Part shown: positions 1-9,238 of the stretch, piece after piece
How positions within the stretch are numbered: the stretch's first letter is position 1
Layout: every line of letters begins with the position of its first letter
Assembly: GCA_003150615.1 (NCBI GenBank)
Contig: QALN01000003.1
Location: forward strand, 62,001 to 126,000
Reading direction: 5' to 3'
Origin: Flavobacteriales bacterium
GTDB lineage: Bacteria; Bacteroidota; Bacteroidia; Flavobacteriales; UBA1820
Length of the DNA stretch: 64,000 nucleotides
Notes under the pieces: generated by a model
The model's input: the letters and a program-made list of their open reading frames with translations, nothing else
The model's database searches: none
What the model was told of the DNA's origin: nothing
Made by a program: the position numbers and the translations under genes

Positions 1-1
1 G

Positions 2-745
2 GCGCGCCGTGTCAGAAATCTGGAAGCCCTTATTCGCAACAACGAAATAGTGACCGGCAATATGGAAGCACGCATACGTCCGATAGCTACGTGCGAGATG
101 CTTACGAAAGTACTCGGCGAACAGTTCGAAGCCAATAAGACCAACGAGGAATGGCTGCGTAAATCCAGCGCACTGCTTCAGGGTAAGGAATGTTTCGGCA
201 CTCCGCTCTACATGAATATAGCCGAGGCATATTATCATGTTGATCCGAATGCGCGTGCGGCACAGGGTATAGCTATGATGGCTTATTCCAAGAACGATTT
301 CAAAAAGGCGGCGGAATTCTTTAAAGCTGCGGCTGAGGGTTCTTCCACACCTGCCGACAGGGCTCGTAACTACCTGCGCCTTGCCAATAGCTATTACAAG
401 ATGGGACAGAAATCCGCATCGCGTTCGGCGGCCAATTCAGCCCTTGCCATAGACCCGAAAATGGGCGAGGCATGGCTTCTGATAGGTCACCTGTATGCTT
501 CCAGTGCCAACGAGTGCGGAAGCGACGAATTTGAAAAACGCGCCGTGCATTTCGCAGCGCTGGAGATGTTCCGCAAGGCTCTGTCCAGTTCCAATCCGCA
601 GATTGTAGATGCGGCACGCAAATCTATAGCTTCGTCTTCGGCCATGGCTCCGGACAAGACTATGATATTCCAGTACGGTATGGGCGGTAAAACTCTGAAT
701 ATCGGATGCTGGATACAGACTACGGTCAAGATACCGTCATTATAA
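2..745 (+). CDS. TPR-repeat protein, 3' end only
   Basis: The reading frame is already open at the left edge of the window, so the N terminus lies outside it and an internal GTG or ATG near position 50-62 is not needed as a start. The visible 247 residues contain helical pairs typical of tetratricopeptide repeats, for example around the sequence AAQGIAMMAYSKNDFKKAAE and again near ARNYLRLANSYYKMGQ and GEAWLLIGHLY. TPR proteins act as protein-interaction scaffolds. In Bacteroidales a large TPR protein often precedes lptC, which follows here after 73 bp on the same strand, so an envelope-assembly role is plausible but inferred. No enzymatic motif is visible. Confidence 0.8.
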   Translation, partial: ARRVRNLEALIRNNEIVTGNMEARIRPIATCEMLTKVLGEQFEANKTNEEWLRKSSALLQGKECFGTPLYMNIAEAYYHVDPNARAAQGIAMMAYSKNDFKKAAEFFKAAAEGSSTPADRARNYLRLANSYYKMGQKSASRSAANSALAIDPKMGEAWLLIGHLYASSANECGSDEFEKRAVHFAALEMFRKALSSSNPQIVDAARKSIASSSAMAPDKTMIFQYGMGGKTLNIGCWIQTTVKIPSL

Positions 746-818
746 TAGTTCATAAGCTATAGGGTGTTGCATCATTTGAAACACTCTTTTCAAAAAAGGG
801 TATTGTTTTACCCATACT

Positions 819-1649
819 ATGAATCGAAACAATCGGTTAAATACAATAGCATACGTTGCAGCCCTTTTCGGGGCTGCAATGTTTGTTTCGTGCAAGAACG
901 ACATAAACAAGGTCAATGCGCTTACAGGTGAAGCCCCTCCGCCAGAAACCGAAATAAATGGTTTCAGCATGGTAAGGGCGGATTCAGGATTTGTAGCGAT
1001 GCGTATGACGGCCGGCAAGGTTATACTGGAACCGGACCCGAAAGACCGCAGCATGACAAACAGGAAGGCCTCGCAGGGAGTGGAAATAATAATGTTCAAA
1101 CTCGGCACGGACAGTATCAGCGCTAAACTAAATTCCGATCGGGCCATAGAACATGCTTCAAACGGGCTTTCGGAGGCTTTGGGCAATGTCATCGTCGTAA
1201 ATGGCCAGAACGATTCGATAATGACCGAAAGGCTCATTTGGGACAGAAAAAAACATATTTTCTATACGGATGAATTTGCCAGGATAGTGCGCGAAGGCGA
1301 CGTATTGCTGCCGAAAAAAGGTTTCGAGGCCGATGAGAACTTCCGTTGGTATAACCTATTCAACAGCAAGGGCGAAATAAGCATAGAGGATTCGCTATCG
1401 CGTGTGGAACCGCGCGACGAAGATACATTGTCGCGTCCCGCAGGCATGGAAAAGGAGGATAATATCCGCTCAACCCGCAGAGAGGACATTTCCGCGCAGC
1501 AAAGGCAGCCGCAGCAGTTGCCTAAACCGCGCAGGCCGCTTTCCCCGCACGAAGTCATGTATGCCGACACGCTGAAAAAAGGAGAGGAACGCGGTTCGTG
1601 GCAACAGGAGATAAGCCGTCCGGATACTAATTTCATACAACCGAAATAA
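819..1649 (+). CDS. lptC: LPS export ABC transporter periplasmic protein LptC
   Basis: LptC is a bitopic periplasmic protein that passes lipopolysaccharide from the LptBFG transporter to the LptA bridge. The 276-residue product starts with a basic n-region and a hydrophobic segment ending in FVSCK, so it could be either membrane-anchored or a lipoprotein. Residues about 45-190 carry the repeated beta-strand pattern of the LptC/OstA fold, with the family-like segments SDRAIEH, LGNVIVVNGQNDSIMTERLIWD and FYTDEFARIVREGDVL. The last roughly 85 residues form a charged, Pro/Gln/Arg-rich tail that is longer than in most LptC proteins and looks disordered. The next gene starts 7 bp downstream, suggesting co-transcription. 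Confidence 0.85.
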   Translation: MNRNNRLNTIAYVAALFGAAMFVSCKNDINKVNALTGEAPPPETEINGFSMVRADSGFVAMRMTAGKVILEPDPKDRSMTNRKASQGVEIIMFKLGTDSISAKLNSDRAIEHASNGLSEALGNVIVVNGQNDSIMTERLIWDRKKHIFYTDEFARIVREGDVLLPKKGFEADENFRWYNLFNSKGEISIEDSLSRVEPRDEDTLSRPAGMEKEDNIRSTRREDISAQQRQPQQLPKPRRPLSPHEVMYADTLKKGEERGSWQQEISRPDTNFIQPK

Positions 1650-1656
1650 AACCGAC

Positions 1657-2949
1657 ATGCAGTACGAAACGTACGTCATAATAATAGTAAGCCTTGTTTT
1701 GTCCGCTTTTTTTTCCGGTATGGAGATAGCGTATGTGTCGGCTAACAGGGTGCGTTTGTCTATGTATAAAGGTGACGGATCGCTCAAAGGCCGGGCCATA
1801 TCCAAACTGCTGGAACGGCCCGACAAATACATAGCTACGACGCTCGTAGGAAATAATGTGGTGCTGGTGGTTTACGGGTATTACATGGGCGCGTACATAA
1901 TAAGCATGATATATCCCCAATATGCTGGTACGGACGAATTGCCTTTTTCCGTGTTGCTGGTACAGACGCTTATTTCTACCGCAGTGATATTGGTAACAGG
2001 AGAGTTCCTTCCCAAAACGGTGTTCAGGATATATGCCAACGAGATGCTTGAGTTTTTCGCAATACCGATGTATGCGCTGTATCGCCTGCTCAGTTTTTTA
2101 GGGATTACCGGATTCATGTTGTGGGTGTCGAAATTTTTGATATACAGGGTTTTCGGTAAGGACGACCGCGGAGCGATGAATTTTTCGTTCGGGCGTCTTG
2201 ACTTGGGGTATTATATAGACGAACAGGTCGAAAAACTCGACAGCGAAGAACTTTCCGGTATGGACAAGGAGATAAACATATTTCGCAACGCTTTGGAGTT
2301 CCGTGACGTAAAAGCCCGCGAATGTATGGTTCCACGTACCGATATGCAGGCCTTGGACATAAAATCGACGATCGATGAACTGCGCTCGCTTTTCGTCAGT
2401 ACCGGTTTGTCCAAAATAATTATTTACAGGGACAATATAGACAATGTAGTGGGATACGTCCATTCTTTCGACCTCTTCAAGGAGGCGGGAAGCCTGAAGG
2501 ATATGCTGATGCCCGTGTTGTTCGTCCCTGAGACGATGCCGGTTAACGAGATACTCAATACTCTGACAAAAAGGAGAATGAGCATAGCCGTCGTTTTGGA
2601 TGAATACGGCGGGACGTCGGGTATGATAACTGTGGAGGATATCGTTGAGGAGCTTCTGGGCGACATCGAGGACGAGCATGACAAGGATTCCCTGCTTGAG
2701 AAAAACCTTGGCGACGGTTCGTACCTGTTTTCCGCGCGCCAGGAAGTGGACTATCTGAATAGCCAGTACGGACTCGATTTGCCTGAGAGCGACGATTACG
2801 AAACGCTCGGAGGGCTTATTCTCAGTCTTACGGAAAACATACCGGAAAAGGGACAGGAAGTGGATACTCCGGATTTTGTATTTACGGTTAAGGAGGCGTC
2901 GAACGCCAGGATAGACACGGTGCTGGTGAAGAAAAAAAATCGGAAGTAG
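1657..2949 (+). CDS. CorC/HlyC-family membrane protein (CNNM DUF21 + CBS pair)
   Basis: The 430-residue protein has the standard architecture of this family. An N-terminal DUF21/CNNM transmembrane domain covers about residues 1-190, with the small-residue motif FFSGMEIAYVSANRVRL near the start. A CBS-domain pair follows at about 205-330, containing ECMVPRTDMQALD and DEYGGTSGMITVEDIVEELLGDIEDE, and a C-terminal CorC_HlyC domain covers about 345-425. Members are implicated in divalent-cation (Mg2+/Co2+) efflux. The annotation 'hemolysin' is historical, and GldE of gliding Bacteroidota belongs to the same family. It follows lptC by 7 bp. Exact substrate is unknown. Confidence 0.88.
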   Translation: MQYETYVIIIVSLVLSAFFSGMEIAYVSANRVRLSMYKGDGSLKGRAISKLLERPDKYIATTLVGNNVVLVVYGYYMGAYIISMIYPQYAGTDELPFSVLLVQTLISTAVILVTGEFLPKTVFRIYANEMLEFFAIPMYALYRLLSFLGITGFMLWVSKFLIYRVFGKDDRGAMNFSFGRLDLGYYIDEQVEKLDSEELSGMDKEINIFRNALEFRDVKARECMVPRTDMQALDIKSTIDELRSLFVSTGLSKIIIYRDNIDNVVGYVHSFDLFKEAGSLKDMLMPVLFVPETMPVNEILNTLTKRRMSIAVVLDEYGGTSGMITVEDIVEELLGDIEDEHDKDSLLEKNLGDGSYLFSARQEVDYLNSQYGLDLPESDDYETLGGLILSLTENIPEKGQEVDTPDFVFTVKEASNARIDTVLVKKKNRK

Positions 2950-3105
2950 CGCCACGTCCGTATCGGCCCGACGTTTTTCACCGGTATGCAGCATTGCATA
3001 TTTTTTTGTAAAATACCGGGGCTTGTTTTTTATTTTCGTGGCATTTGTTGTATTTTCGCAAATCCGAACAGGACAAGTATTCAATAAACGAATTAATACA
3101 CGATA

Positions 3106-5280
3106 ATGACAGCATTACAGAAACTCAGGCATCACCAGGGATTGTTGGTAGGGCTTATTCTTTTCGCCCTTTTCGCATTCGTTCTGGGTGAAGTTATCAG
3201 TTCGCGCGACAGGATTTTCTCCTCGGACCGCACCACGGTTGCCAGCGTAGGCGACAATAAGCTCGGGGTAGAGGAATACCGGGCCATGATAAACGAATTC
3301 ATGGAGGCTAACAAACAGTACAATGTAGGTTACGGTATGGCGGCCGAGCAGGTTTATCAGAATTGGGTGTTGCAGAACGTCCGCGAGGAGCAGTATGCCA
3401 AGGCCGGTATAACCGTAGGCCCCAATAGAGGCGTTATGAACGGCGTTCTGGCTCTCGATGAAGTGAAACAACTGTTCTCCAACGCTTTTGGTGAAGTCGA
3501 TGAAGCCGCTTTGCTTCAATATGTAAGGTCCGTGCGTTCGGCGCTGGAAAACGGCAATCAGGATGCGCAGAACGCGTGGAATGCATGGCTGGCGATGAAA
3601 GAACGAGGCCGCAACGACCAGATGGCGGCACAGTATTCGGATATGGTTCGTGCAGGTGTCAACGTGACCGATATAGACGAGAAAATGGAGTATGCATACC
3701 AGAACAATCAGGTTGACGGAAAAGTGGCTTATGTGCCATATTCCTCGATAGACGACAAGGATGTTCCGGTAAGCGATGCCGAGATAGATGAATACGTAAA
3801 GAAAAATCCGGATGGTTTCAAACGTCCCGAAACTCGTGACATACAGTATGTCTTGGTTCCGATAGCTCCTTCGGAAAAAGATGCTAAGGAAGTAGAGGAT
3901 AAGATTTCTGCTCTGCTCAATGACAAGGTCGAGTTCAATACAAGGACCAATACTACCGATACGATATACGGCTTTGCCCGTACGGAAAACGATTCCGTGT
4001 TCGTAAATGCGAATACGGATGCCGGTACGCGTTATCAGGGCCGTTATGCCAAGGAATTTGCCAACGCAGATATGGAAAAATGGATTTCCGGCGCTTCAAA
4101 AGGTTCTATCTACGGTCCATACCGCGAAGGTGACGCTTATAAGTTGTCCAAGCTCATTGATACCAAACAAATGGCCGATTCTGTTTCCGTAAGCCATATT
4201 CTCATATCATATCAAGGCAACCAGGTGATGCAGGACGCTTCCATAACACGCACCAAAGATGCCGCAGCCGCATTGGCCGATTCACTTTTGAACGTGATAA
4301 AATCTGGCAAGGCAGCATTCGATGCCGTAGCCAAAGAATTTTCCGATGACCAGACAGCAAAGGAAAACGGCGGAAAGATAGGCTGGACCGTATATTCCGG
4401 TTCTGCCCAGGATGTGGAAAATTTCCTTTTCTTCAACCCCAAAGGTTCCGTCAAGGTTTTGGAAACGCCTATGGGCTATCACGTGTTCCGTATAGACGAT
4501 GTTAAGAATGTCTCCAAAGCATACAAAGTAGCCACTATAACAAACTATATAAATCCGTCCAGGGAATCGGCAGCCGTTGCTCTGTCCAAAGCACAGGCTC
4601 TAGCCGCAAAAAATCCTTCGGTGGAAGAATTCGTAGCCAATGCTGCTAAAGAAGGATATAACGTAATTCCTGTAGTAGACCTGACTATACTTCATACGGA
4701 ATTCACAGGTATAGGCGATCAGTCGTCGATAGTCCGTTGGGCTTATGAAAAAGGCCGCAAGGTGTCGGATACCAAAGTGTTCGATATACCGAACAACCAC
4801 GTTGTGGCGATAGTTTCCGGTATGCGTCCGGAAGGACTGGCAAGCGCTGTTGAAGTACGTGCCGAAGTGGAACCTTTGATAGCAAAAGACAAAAAAATTA
4901 AGATTATAGAGGCTAAGTTCAAAAACGCCAAAGGTTCGATAGAAGAAATAGCAAAAGCCGCAGGCGCCCAGGTAATGGATGCGACTTCGCTTACCCTGTC
5001 AACTCCGATAATAGCTGGCGCGGGTCGCGCTCCGCGTACCGTAGGTACTATGTTCGGTATGAATGAAGGGCAGGTGTCGGCTCCGGTGAGCGATGAAACG
5101 GGTGTGTTCGTTGCCACGGTTACTGCCAAACGCGAAGCTCCGGCTACCGAGGATTACACTGCCGAGAAAAATATATTGACCGAAGTGTTCAACGCCAATC
5201 TGGGTACATTGTTGCCTGCGTTGGAAAAGAAAGCCGATATCAAGGACAACCGCGTCAAGATAGAAAAAATGTACAATTGA
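3106..5280 (+). CDS. SurA/PpiD-like peptidyl-prolyl cis-trans isomerase
   Basis: This 724-residue protein has one transmembrane helix at about residues 13-31 after a short basic N terminus, a SurA_N-type chaperone region, and a parvulin (PpiC-type) rotamase domain at about residues 355-470. The rotamase domain shows the signature VSHILISY at its start and GKIGWTVYSGSAQDVENFLF and ETPMGYHVFRIDDVK at its end. A long C-terminal region follows. The layout matches PpiD-like periplasmic folding factors anchored in the inner membrane that assist outer-membrane protein folding. A symmetrical terminator follows 13 bp after the stop codon. Start chosen at the ATG that places the charged n-region directly before the helix. 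Confidence 0.9.
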   Translation: MTALQKLRHHQGLLVGLILFALFAFVLGEVISSRDRIFSSDRTTVASVGDNKLGVEEYRAMINEFMEANKQYNVGYGMAAEQVYQNWVLQNVREEQYAKAGITVGPNRGVMNGVLALDEVKQLFSNAFGEVDEAALLQYVRSVRSALENGNQDAQNAWNAWLAMKERGRNDQMAAQYSDMVRAGVNVTDIDEKMEYAYQNNQVDGKVAYVPYSSIDDKDVPVSDAEIDEYVKKNPDGFKRPETRDIQYVLVPIAPSEKDAKEVEDKISALLNDKVEFNTRTNTTDTIYGFARTENDSVFVNANTDAGTRYQGRYAKEFANADMEKWISGASKGSIYGPYREGDAYKLSKLIDTKQMADSVSVSHILISYQGNQVMQDASITRTKDAAAALADSLLNVIKSGKAAFDAVAKEFSDDQTAKENGGKIGWTVYSGSAQDVENFLFFNPKGSVKVLETPMGYHVFRIDDVKNVSKAYKVATITNYINPSRESAAVALSKAQALAAKNPSVEEFVANAAKEGYNVIPVVDLTILHTEFTGIGDQSSIVRWAYEKGRKVSDTKVFDIPNNHVVAIVSGMRPEGLASAVEVRAEVEPLIAKDKKIKIIEAKFKNAKGSIEEIAKAAGAQVMDATSLTLSTPIIAGAGRAPRTVGTMFGMNEGQVSAPVSDETGVFVATVTAKREAPATEDYTAEKNILTEVFNANLGTLLPALEKKADIKDNRVKIEKMYN

Positions 5281-5292
5281 CAGTTGTAAATC

Positions 5293-5349
5293 AGCAAACG
5301 AAAAAAGACAGCCGGTCGTTTTACGACCGGCTGTCTTTTTTCGTTTGCT
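5293..5349. terminator. long palindromic terminator between convergent genes
   Basis: Two perfectly complementary 26-bp arms (5293-5318 and 5324-5349) flank a 5-nt loop. The GC-rich core is bordered by six A on the left and six T on the right, so each strand reads as stem plus T-tract. The element lies between the convergent PpiD-like gene and lipB and probably terminates both. The complementarity continues 8 bp beyond the T-tract, which an ordinary intrinsic terminator does not need. Confidence 0.85.
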
Positions 5350-5451
5350 CCCCGGATTGTCCGGATAAAGTATAGTAGGGAACAACATTGCCTCAGGCTA
5401 TGGCATCATGCGGCAACGTGATAATCCGGAAAATAATATCAGTTTGTGATT

Positions 5452-6153
5452 TTAGCTGATGATTTCTGCGGAAAAAATGTCACTGAAATGTCTTACGACG
5501 GATTTTTTTACCTCTTCTATGTCCGTTTCCCGTCCGCCGAGTTCGGATTTTATGGAGCAGACGCCTTTGCCTCGTATGCCGCATGGAATGATTCCGGAAA
5601 AATAACGCAGGTCGGTATTGACGTTAAGAGCGAAGCCGTGCATCGTCACCCAGCGCGACGTCCTCACACCCATGGCGCATATTTTACGTGCCGCCGGCGT
5701 GCCTGCATCTATCCATACTCCGGTCTCGCCTTCTGATCTGCCGGCATTGATGCCGAAATCTCCGGTGGTGCGAATTATCGTCTCTTCAAGACGGCGCATG
5801 TAAAGATGTATATCCGGGGAAAAATTGTCAAGGTCGAGTATGGGGTAGCCCACAAGCTGCCCCGGACCGTGATACGTGATGTCGCCTCCCCTGTCTATGC
5901 GGTAGAAAGACACGCCGCTGTCTTCCAGTTTTTTACGGTCCGTTAAAAGGTGTTCTTCCTTGCCCTGGCGGCCCAAAGTGTACACATGCGGATGCTCGAC
6001 CAGTATGAGGTAACCTGGCGTCGGCGTGTCCGTTCCTTCGGTTCTGTTGCGCATTTTGGCGGCCACTATTCCGGAAAACAGTTCTTCCTGGTAATCCCAT
6101 GTGCGTTTGTAGTCGCAAAGTCCCAGGTCTATCAGTTTTACTTTTTTATTCAT
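5452..6153 (-). CDS. lipB: octanoyltransferase LipB
   Basis: LipB transfers octanoate from octanoyl-ACP to lipoyl domains, the first step of protein lipoylation. The 233-residue protein carries the family signature RGGDITYHGPGQLVGYPI, the lysine-containing segment ARKICAMGVRTSRWVTMHGFA, and the catalytic cysteine in PCGIRGKGVCSI. Its length fits the family. Its 5' end overlaps the truB stop by 8 bp (6146-6153), and it is the last gene of a minus-strand operon with truB and a gamma carbonic anhydrase. No lipA is seen nearby. Confidence 0.95.
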   Translation of the reverse strand: MNKKVKLIDLGLCDYKRTWDYQEELFSGIVAAKMRNRTEGTDTPTPGYLILVEHPHVYTLGRQGKEEHLLTDRKKLEDSGVSFYRIDRGGDITYHGPGQLVGYPILDLDNFSPDIHLYMRRLEETIIRTTGDFGINAGRSEGETGVWIDAGTPAARKICAMGVRTSRWVTMHGFALNVNTDLRYFSGIIPCGIRGKGVCSIKSELGGRETDIEEVKKSVVRHFSDIFSAEIIS

Positions 6154-6868
6154 CGGCGGTTTGCGGTTTTTCGGCCGTGGCCGTTATGTGGGCAACGACA
6201 TCTTCCATGCTCATGGCGTCTTCAACGCGGAAATCACCTATCCGTGTGCGGCGCAGGGCCGAAAGGTATGCCCTTGTGCCGAGCGCGCGGCCGAAGTCGT
6301 CTGCCAGGGAACGTATGTACGTGCCTTTGGAGCATACAACGCGGAAATCGGTTTCAGGCATTCGTATGTCAGTTATCTCGAATGTGCTGATACTGACGGG
6401 GCGCGGCTGCATTTCAACTTCCGTGCCTTTGCGCGCATGCTGGTAGGCGCGTTTGCCGTCCACCATAAGCGCGCTGTACACTGGTGGGCGCTGGAGTATG
6501 TCCCCGGTAAATGCGTTTGTCGCCTCGTGTATGGCGCTTTCGGTAAGGTGGGAGGTAGGGAAACCCGTAACAGGTTCCGTTTCGCGGTCGAAAGACGGCG
6601 TGTACGCTCCTAATGTGAACGTGCCTGTGTATTCTTTTTCACGCCCCTGATAACGGTCTATGTTGTGCGTCTCGGATCCAGCGCAGATGATAAGAAGTCC
6701 CGTTGCCAGGGGATCCAGCGTGCCGGCATGTCCTACTTTTATCTTTTTCGTGCCGAAGGAGCGGCACAGTGTGTAGCGTATCTTGTTTACAGCATCGAAC
6801 GATGTCCATTCCAATGGCTTGTCGACCAAGAATATCCGTCCTTCGCTTTTCAGTTCTTCCAGTGTCAT
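6146..6868 (-). CDS. truB: tRNA pseudouridine(55) synthase TruB
   Basis: TruB isomerises uridine 55 in the T-loop of tRNAs. The 240-residue protein has the catalytic motif GHAGTLDPLATG, with the nucleophilic aspartate at residue 52, and the downstream blocks RQ-PPVYSALMVDGKRAYQ and CSKGTYIRSLADDFG typical of the family. It lacks a long C-terminal PUA extension, as do many Bacteroidota homologues. It overlaps the upstream carbonic anhydrase gene by 4 bp (ATGA) and lipB downstream by 8 bp, indicating translational coupling. Confidence 0.95.
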   Translation of the reverse strand: MTLEELKSEGRIFLVDKPLEWTSFDAVNKIRYTLCRSFGTKKIKVGHAGTLDPLATGLLIICAGSETHNIDRYQGREKEYTGTFTLGAYTPSFDRETEPVTGFPTSHLTESAIHEATNAFTGDILQRPPVYSALMVDGKRAYQHARKGTEVEMQPRPVSISTFEITDIRMPETDFRVVCSKGTYIRSLADDFGRALGTRAYLSALRRTRIGDFRVEDAMSMEDVVAHITATAEKPQTADE

Positions 6869-7431
6869 AAGGAGTCCTTTCCGTCCTGTTTGCCGCCGTC
6901 GGCGTCTTTTTCTTCTTCTTCAGTGTACCAGGAAGCGTACATGGCGTAGTCGTTGGCTATGCGCTCGACTATGTTTTTCAGTTGTTCGGGGCTTATATCT
7001 TTTAGTTTGCGCGCAGGGTTACCGGCATAGATAGTGCCTGATGGTACGACGGTTCCTTGCGTTACCACCGCGCCAGCCGCGATGAGCGAATGAGGTTCGA
7101 CCACTGCGCCGTCCATTACCACTGCGCCCATGCCTACCAGTGTGTAATCGCCCAGGGTACATCCGTGTACGACGGCATTGTGTGCTATCGATACGTTGCT
7201 GCCTATGTTGAGCGGATGTTTCTGGTATGTGGTGTGAAGTACCGCACCGTCCTGTATGTTGACTTTGTCCCCCATTTTTATGTAGTGCACGTCGCCGCGC
7301 ACGACGGCGCCGAACCATATGTTGCAGTCGTCGCCCATAGTCACGTCGCCAAGTATCGATGCGTTGTCTGCGAACCAGCATCCGTTTCCGTAAACAGGGG
7401 ATTTGCCCCTCACTTTCTTTATTATAGCCAT
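6865..7431 (-). CDS. gamma-class carbonic anhydrase family protein
   Basis: The protein (188 residues from the preferred ATG at 7431) folds as a left-handed beta helix built from hexapeptide repeats. It carries the three zinc-ligand histidines of the gamma carbonic anhydrase family, in GAVLHTT and HNAVVHGC, and the conserved KVNIQDG and LVGMGAVVMDGA turns. The reading frame stays open a further 90 bp upstream, but family proteins begin close to MAIIKKVRGKSP, so I use that start. Whether it hydrates CO2 or is another hexapeptide enzyme cannot be decided from sequence. It is the first gene of the minus-strand operon with truB and lipB. Confidence 0.85.
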   Translation of the reverse strand: MAIIKKVRGKSPVYGNGCWFADNASILGDVTMGDDCNIWFGAVVRGDVHYIKMGDKVNIQDGAVLHTTYQKHPLNIGSNVSIAHNAVVHGCTLGDYTLVGMGAVVMDGAVVEPHSLIAAGAVVTQGTVVPSGTIYAGNPARKLKDISPEQLKNIVERIANDYAMYASWYTEEEEKDADGGKQDGKDSL

Positions 7432-7662
7432 TTTCTGTATGTTTTTTATCCGTTTACCGTTTATCATCCGGCGGCAACACCGGAGTATGGCAAATTTAAG
7501 CGAATAAATGCCTCCGTCCAAATATTGCGGCTATCTGTACGCCGGTCTGCGGCGTGTGTATAAAAAACTGTTTTTTGTCGCTTCAAATGCTTTTAAAAGC
7601 GCTGTAAAATCATTAATTTAGCGTCGGAATTTTGTAAGTCTAAATATAATCCCCAAATAAAG

Positions 7663-9180
7663 ATGAAAAAGGCAAAATCTGCCCTTATTTCGGTATTCCA
7701 TAAGGATGGCCTAGAACCGATAGTACGCCGCCTGCACAAAGACGGGGTGAAACTTTACTCCACCGGCGGCACGCAGGAATTCATAGAATCGCTTAAGATA
7801 CCGGTAACTCCGGTAGAGGATCTCACTTCGTATCCTTCCATACTCGGCGGGCGCGTTAAGACTCTGCACCCGAAGGTATTCGGCGGCATACTGGCCCGCA
7901 GGGAAAATACCTCGGACAAGGCTCAGATGCAGCAATATTCCATTCCTGAAATAGATATCGTTATCGTTGACCTGTACCCGTTTGAAAAAACGGTGGCCAG
8001 CGGCGCTTCGGATGCCGAAATAATAGAAAAGATAGACATAGGCGGCATATCTCTGATACGAGGTGCGGCTAAAAACTTCGCCGACGTGGTTATCGTGCCT
8101 TCGATGGAAGATTATCCGCGTTTTCTTGAAATGATTGAGAAAAACGGTTCGGCATCTACATTGGAAGACCGCAAGTATTTTGCAATGCGAGCGTTCGCCG
8201 TGTCGTCGCATTACGATTCCGCTATTTTCAGTTATTTTTCCCGCGAGGCAGAGGCTGGACTTCGTATAGCGGTGGACGACAAATACCCGCTTCGTTACGG
8301 CGAAAACCCGCATCAGAAAGCGGCTTTTTACGGTCGTCTGGAAGATATGTTCGAGCAGTTACACGGTAAAGAACTCTCGTACAACAACCTTTTGGACGTG
8401 GCAGCGGCTGTCGAACTCATTTCCGAATTCGACGCCGAACCTACTTTCGCCATACTGAAACACAATAACGCTTGCGGTGTGGCCTCGCGCGATACGATAG
8501 CCCAGGCGTACAAGGACGCTCTGGCGTGCGACCCGGTGTCTGCGTTCGGCGGCGTGCTCATCGCCAACCGCGAGATAGACTTACAGACGGCCGAAGAGAT
8601 AGACAAGCTGTTCTGCGAGGTGGTAATAGCGCCTTCTTTCGCTTCTGAGGCTGTGGAGATTCTGTGCCATAAGAAAAACCGCATAATACTGGTGCAGAAA
8701 CAGTTCGCGTTGCCGGAAAAACAGGTGCGTTCGTGTTTGGGTGGATTTTTGGTGCAGGACCGCAATACAGCTACCGACAGTGCCGAGGTTATGAAGCCTG
8801 TTACGCAAACCGTACCTACGCAGGAGCAGATAGAGGACATGATATTTGCCTCGAAGATATGCAAACACTCCAAGAGCAATGCCATAGTGTTGGCTAAAAA
8901 CCGTCAGTTGTACGCTTCGGGCATAGGACAGACTTCGCGCATAGATGCGCTCAGGCAGGCTGTCGAAAAAGCAGAGAGTTTCGAGTTCGACCTGCGCGGC
9001 GCGGTGTTGGCCTCCGATGCGTATTTCCCGTTTGCCGACGGGGTGGAAATGGCAGACAAGGCCGGTATAACGGCGGTGGTACAACCGGGAGGCTCTATCC
9101 GCGACCAATTGTCGATAGACTATTGCAACGAACATAAAATTTCCATGGTTTTTACCGGGACGCGTCATTTTAAACACTGA
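7663..9180 (+). CDS. purH: bifunctional AICAR transformylase / IMP cyclohydrolase PurH
   Basis: PurH catalyses the last two steps of de novo purine synthesis, formylation of AICAR and ring closure to IMP. The 505-residue length is standard. The N-terminal IMP cyclohydrolase domain (about 1-190) shows LYSTGGTQEFI, GGRVKTLHPKVFGGIL and DIGGISLIRGAAKN. The C-terminal transformylase domain contains LRYGENPHQKAAFY, ILKHNNACGVA, SAFGGVL and ASDAYFPFADGVE. It stands alone, with mreB beginning 58 bp downstream on the same strand. Confidence 0.97.
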   Translation: MKKAKSALISVFHKDGLEPIVRRLHKDGVKLYSTGGTQEFIESLKIPVTPVEDLTSYPSILGGRVKTLHPKVFGGILARRENTSDKAQMQQYSIPEIDIVIVDLYPFEKTVASGASDAEIIEKIDIGGISLIRGAAKNFADVVIVPSMEDYPRFLEMIEKNGSASTLEDRKYFAMRAFAVSSHYDSAIFSYFSREAEAGLRIAVDDKYPLRYGENPHQKAAFYGRLEDMFEQLHGKELSYNNLLDVAAAVELISEFDAEPTFAILKHNNACGVASRDTIAQAYKDALACDPVSAFGGVLIANREIDLQTAEEIDKLFCEVVIAPSFASEAVEILCHKKNRIILVQKQFALPEKQVRSCLGGFLVQDRNTATDSAEVMKPVTQTVPTQEQIEDMIFASKICKHSKSNAIVLAKNRQLYASGIGQTSRIDALRQAVEKAESFEFDLRGAVLASDAYFPFADGVEMADKAGITAVVQPGGSIRDQLSIDYCNEHKISMVFTGTRHFKH

Positions 9181-9238
9181 TTTTTCATACATTTGTCAAT
9201 TACGAGTATTAACGATACAAAAACATCCCGGTAAATAG

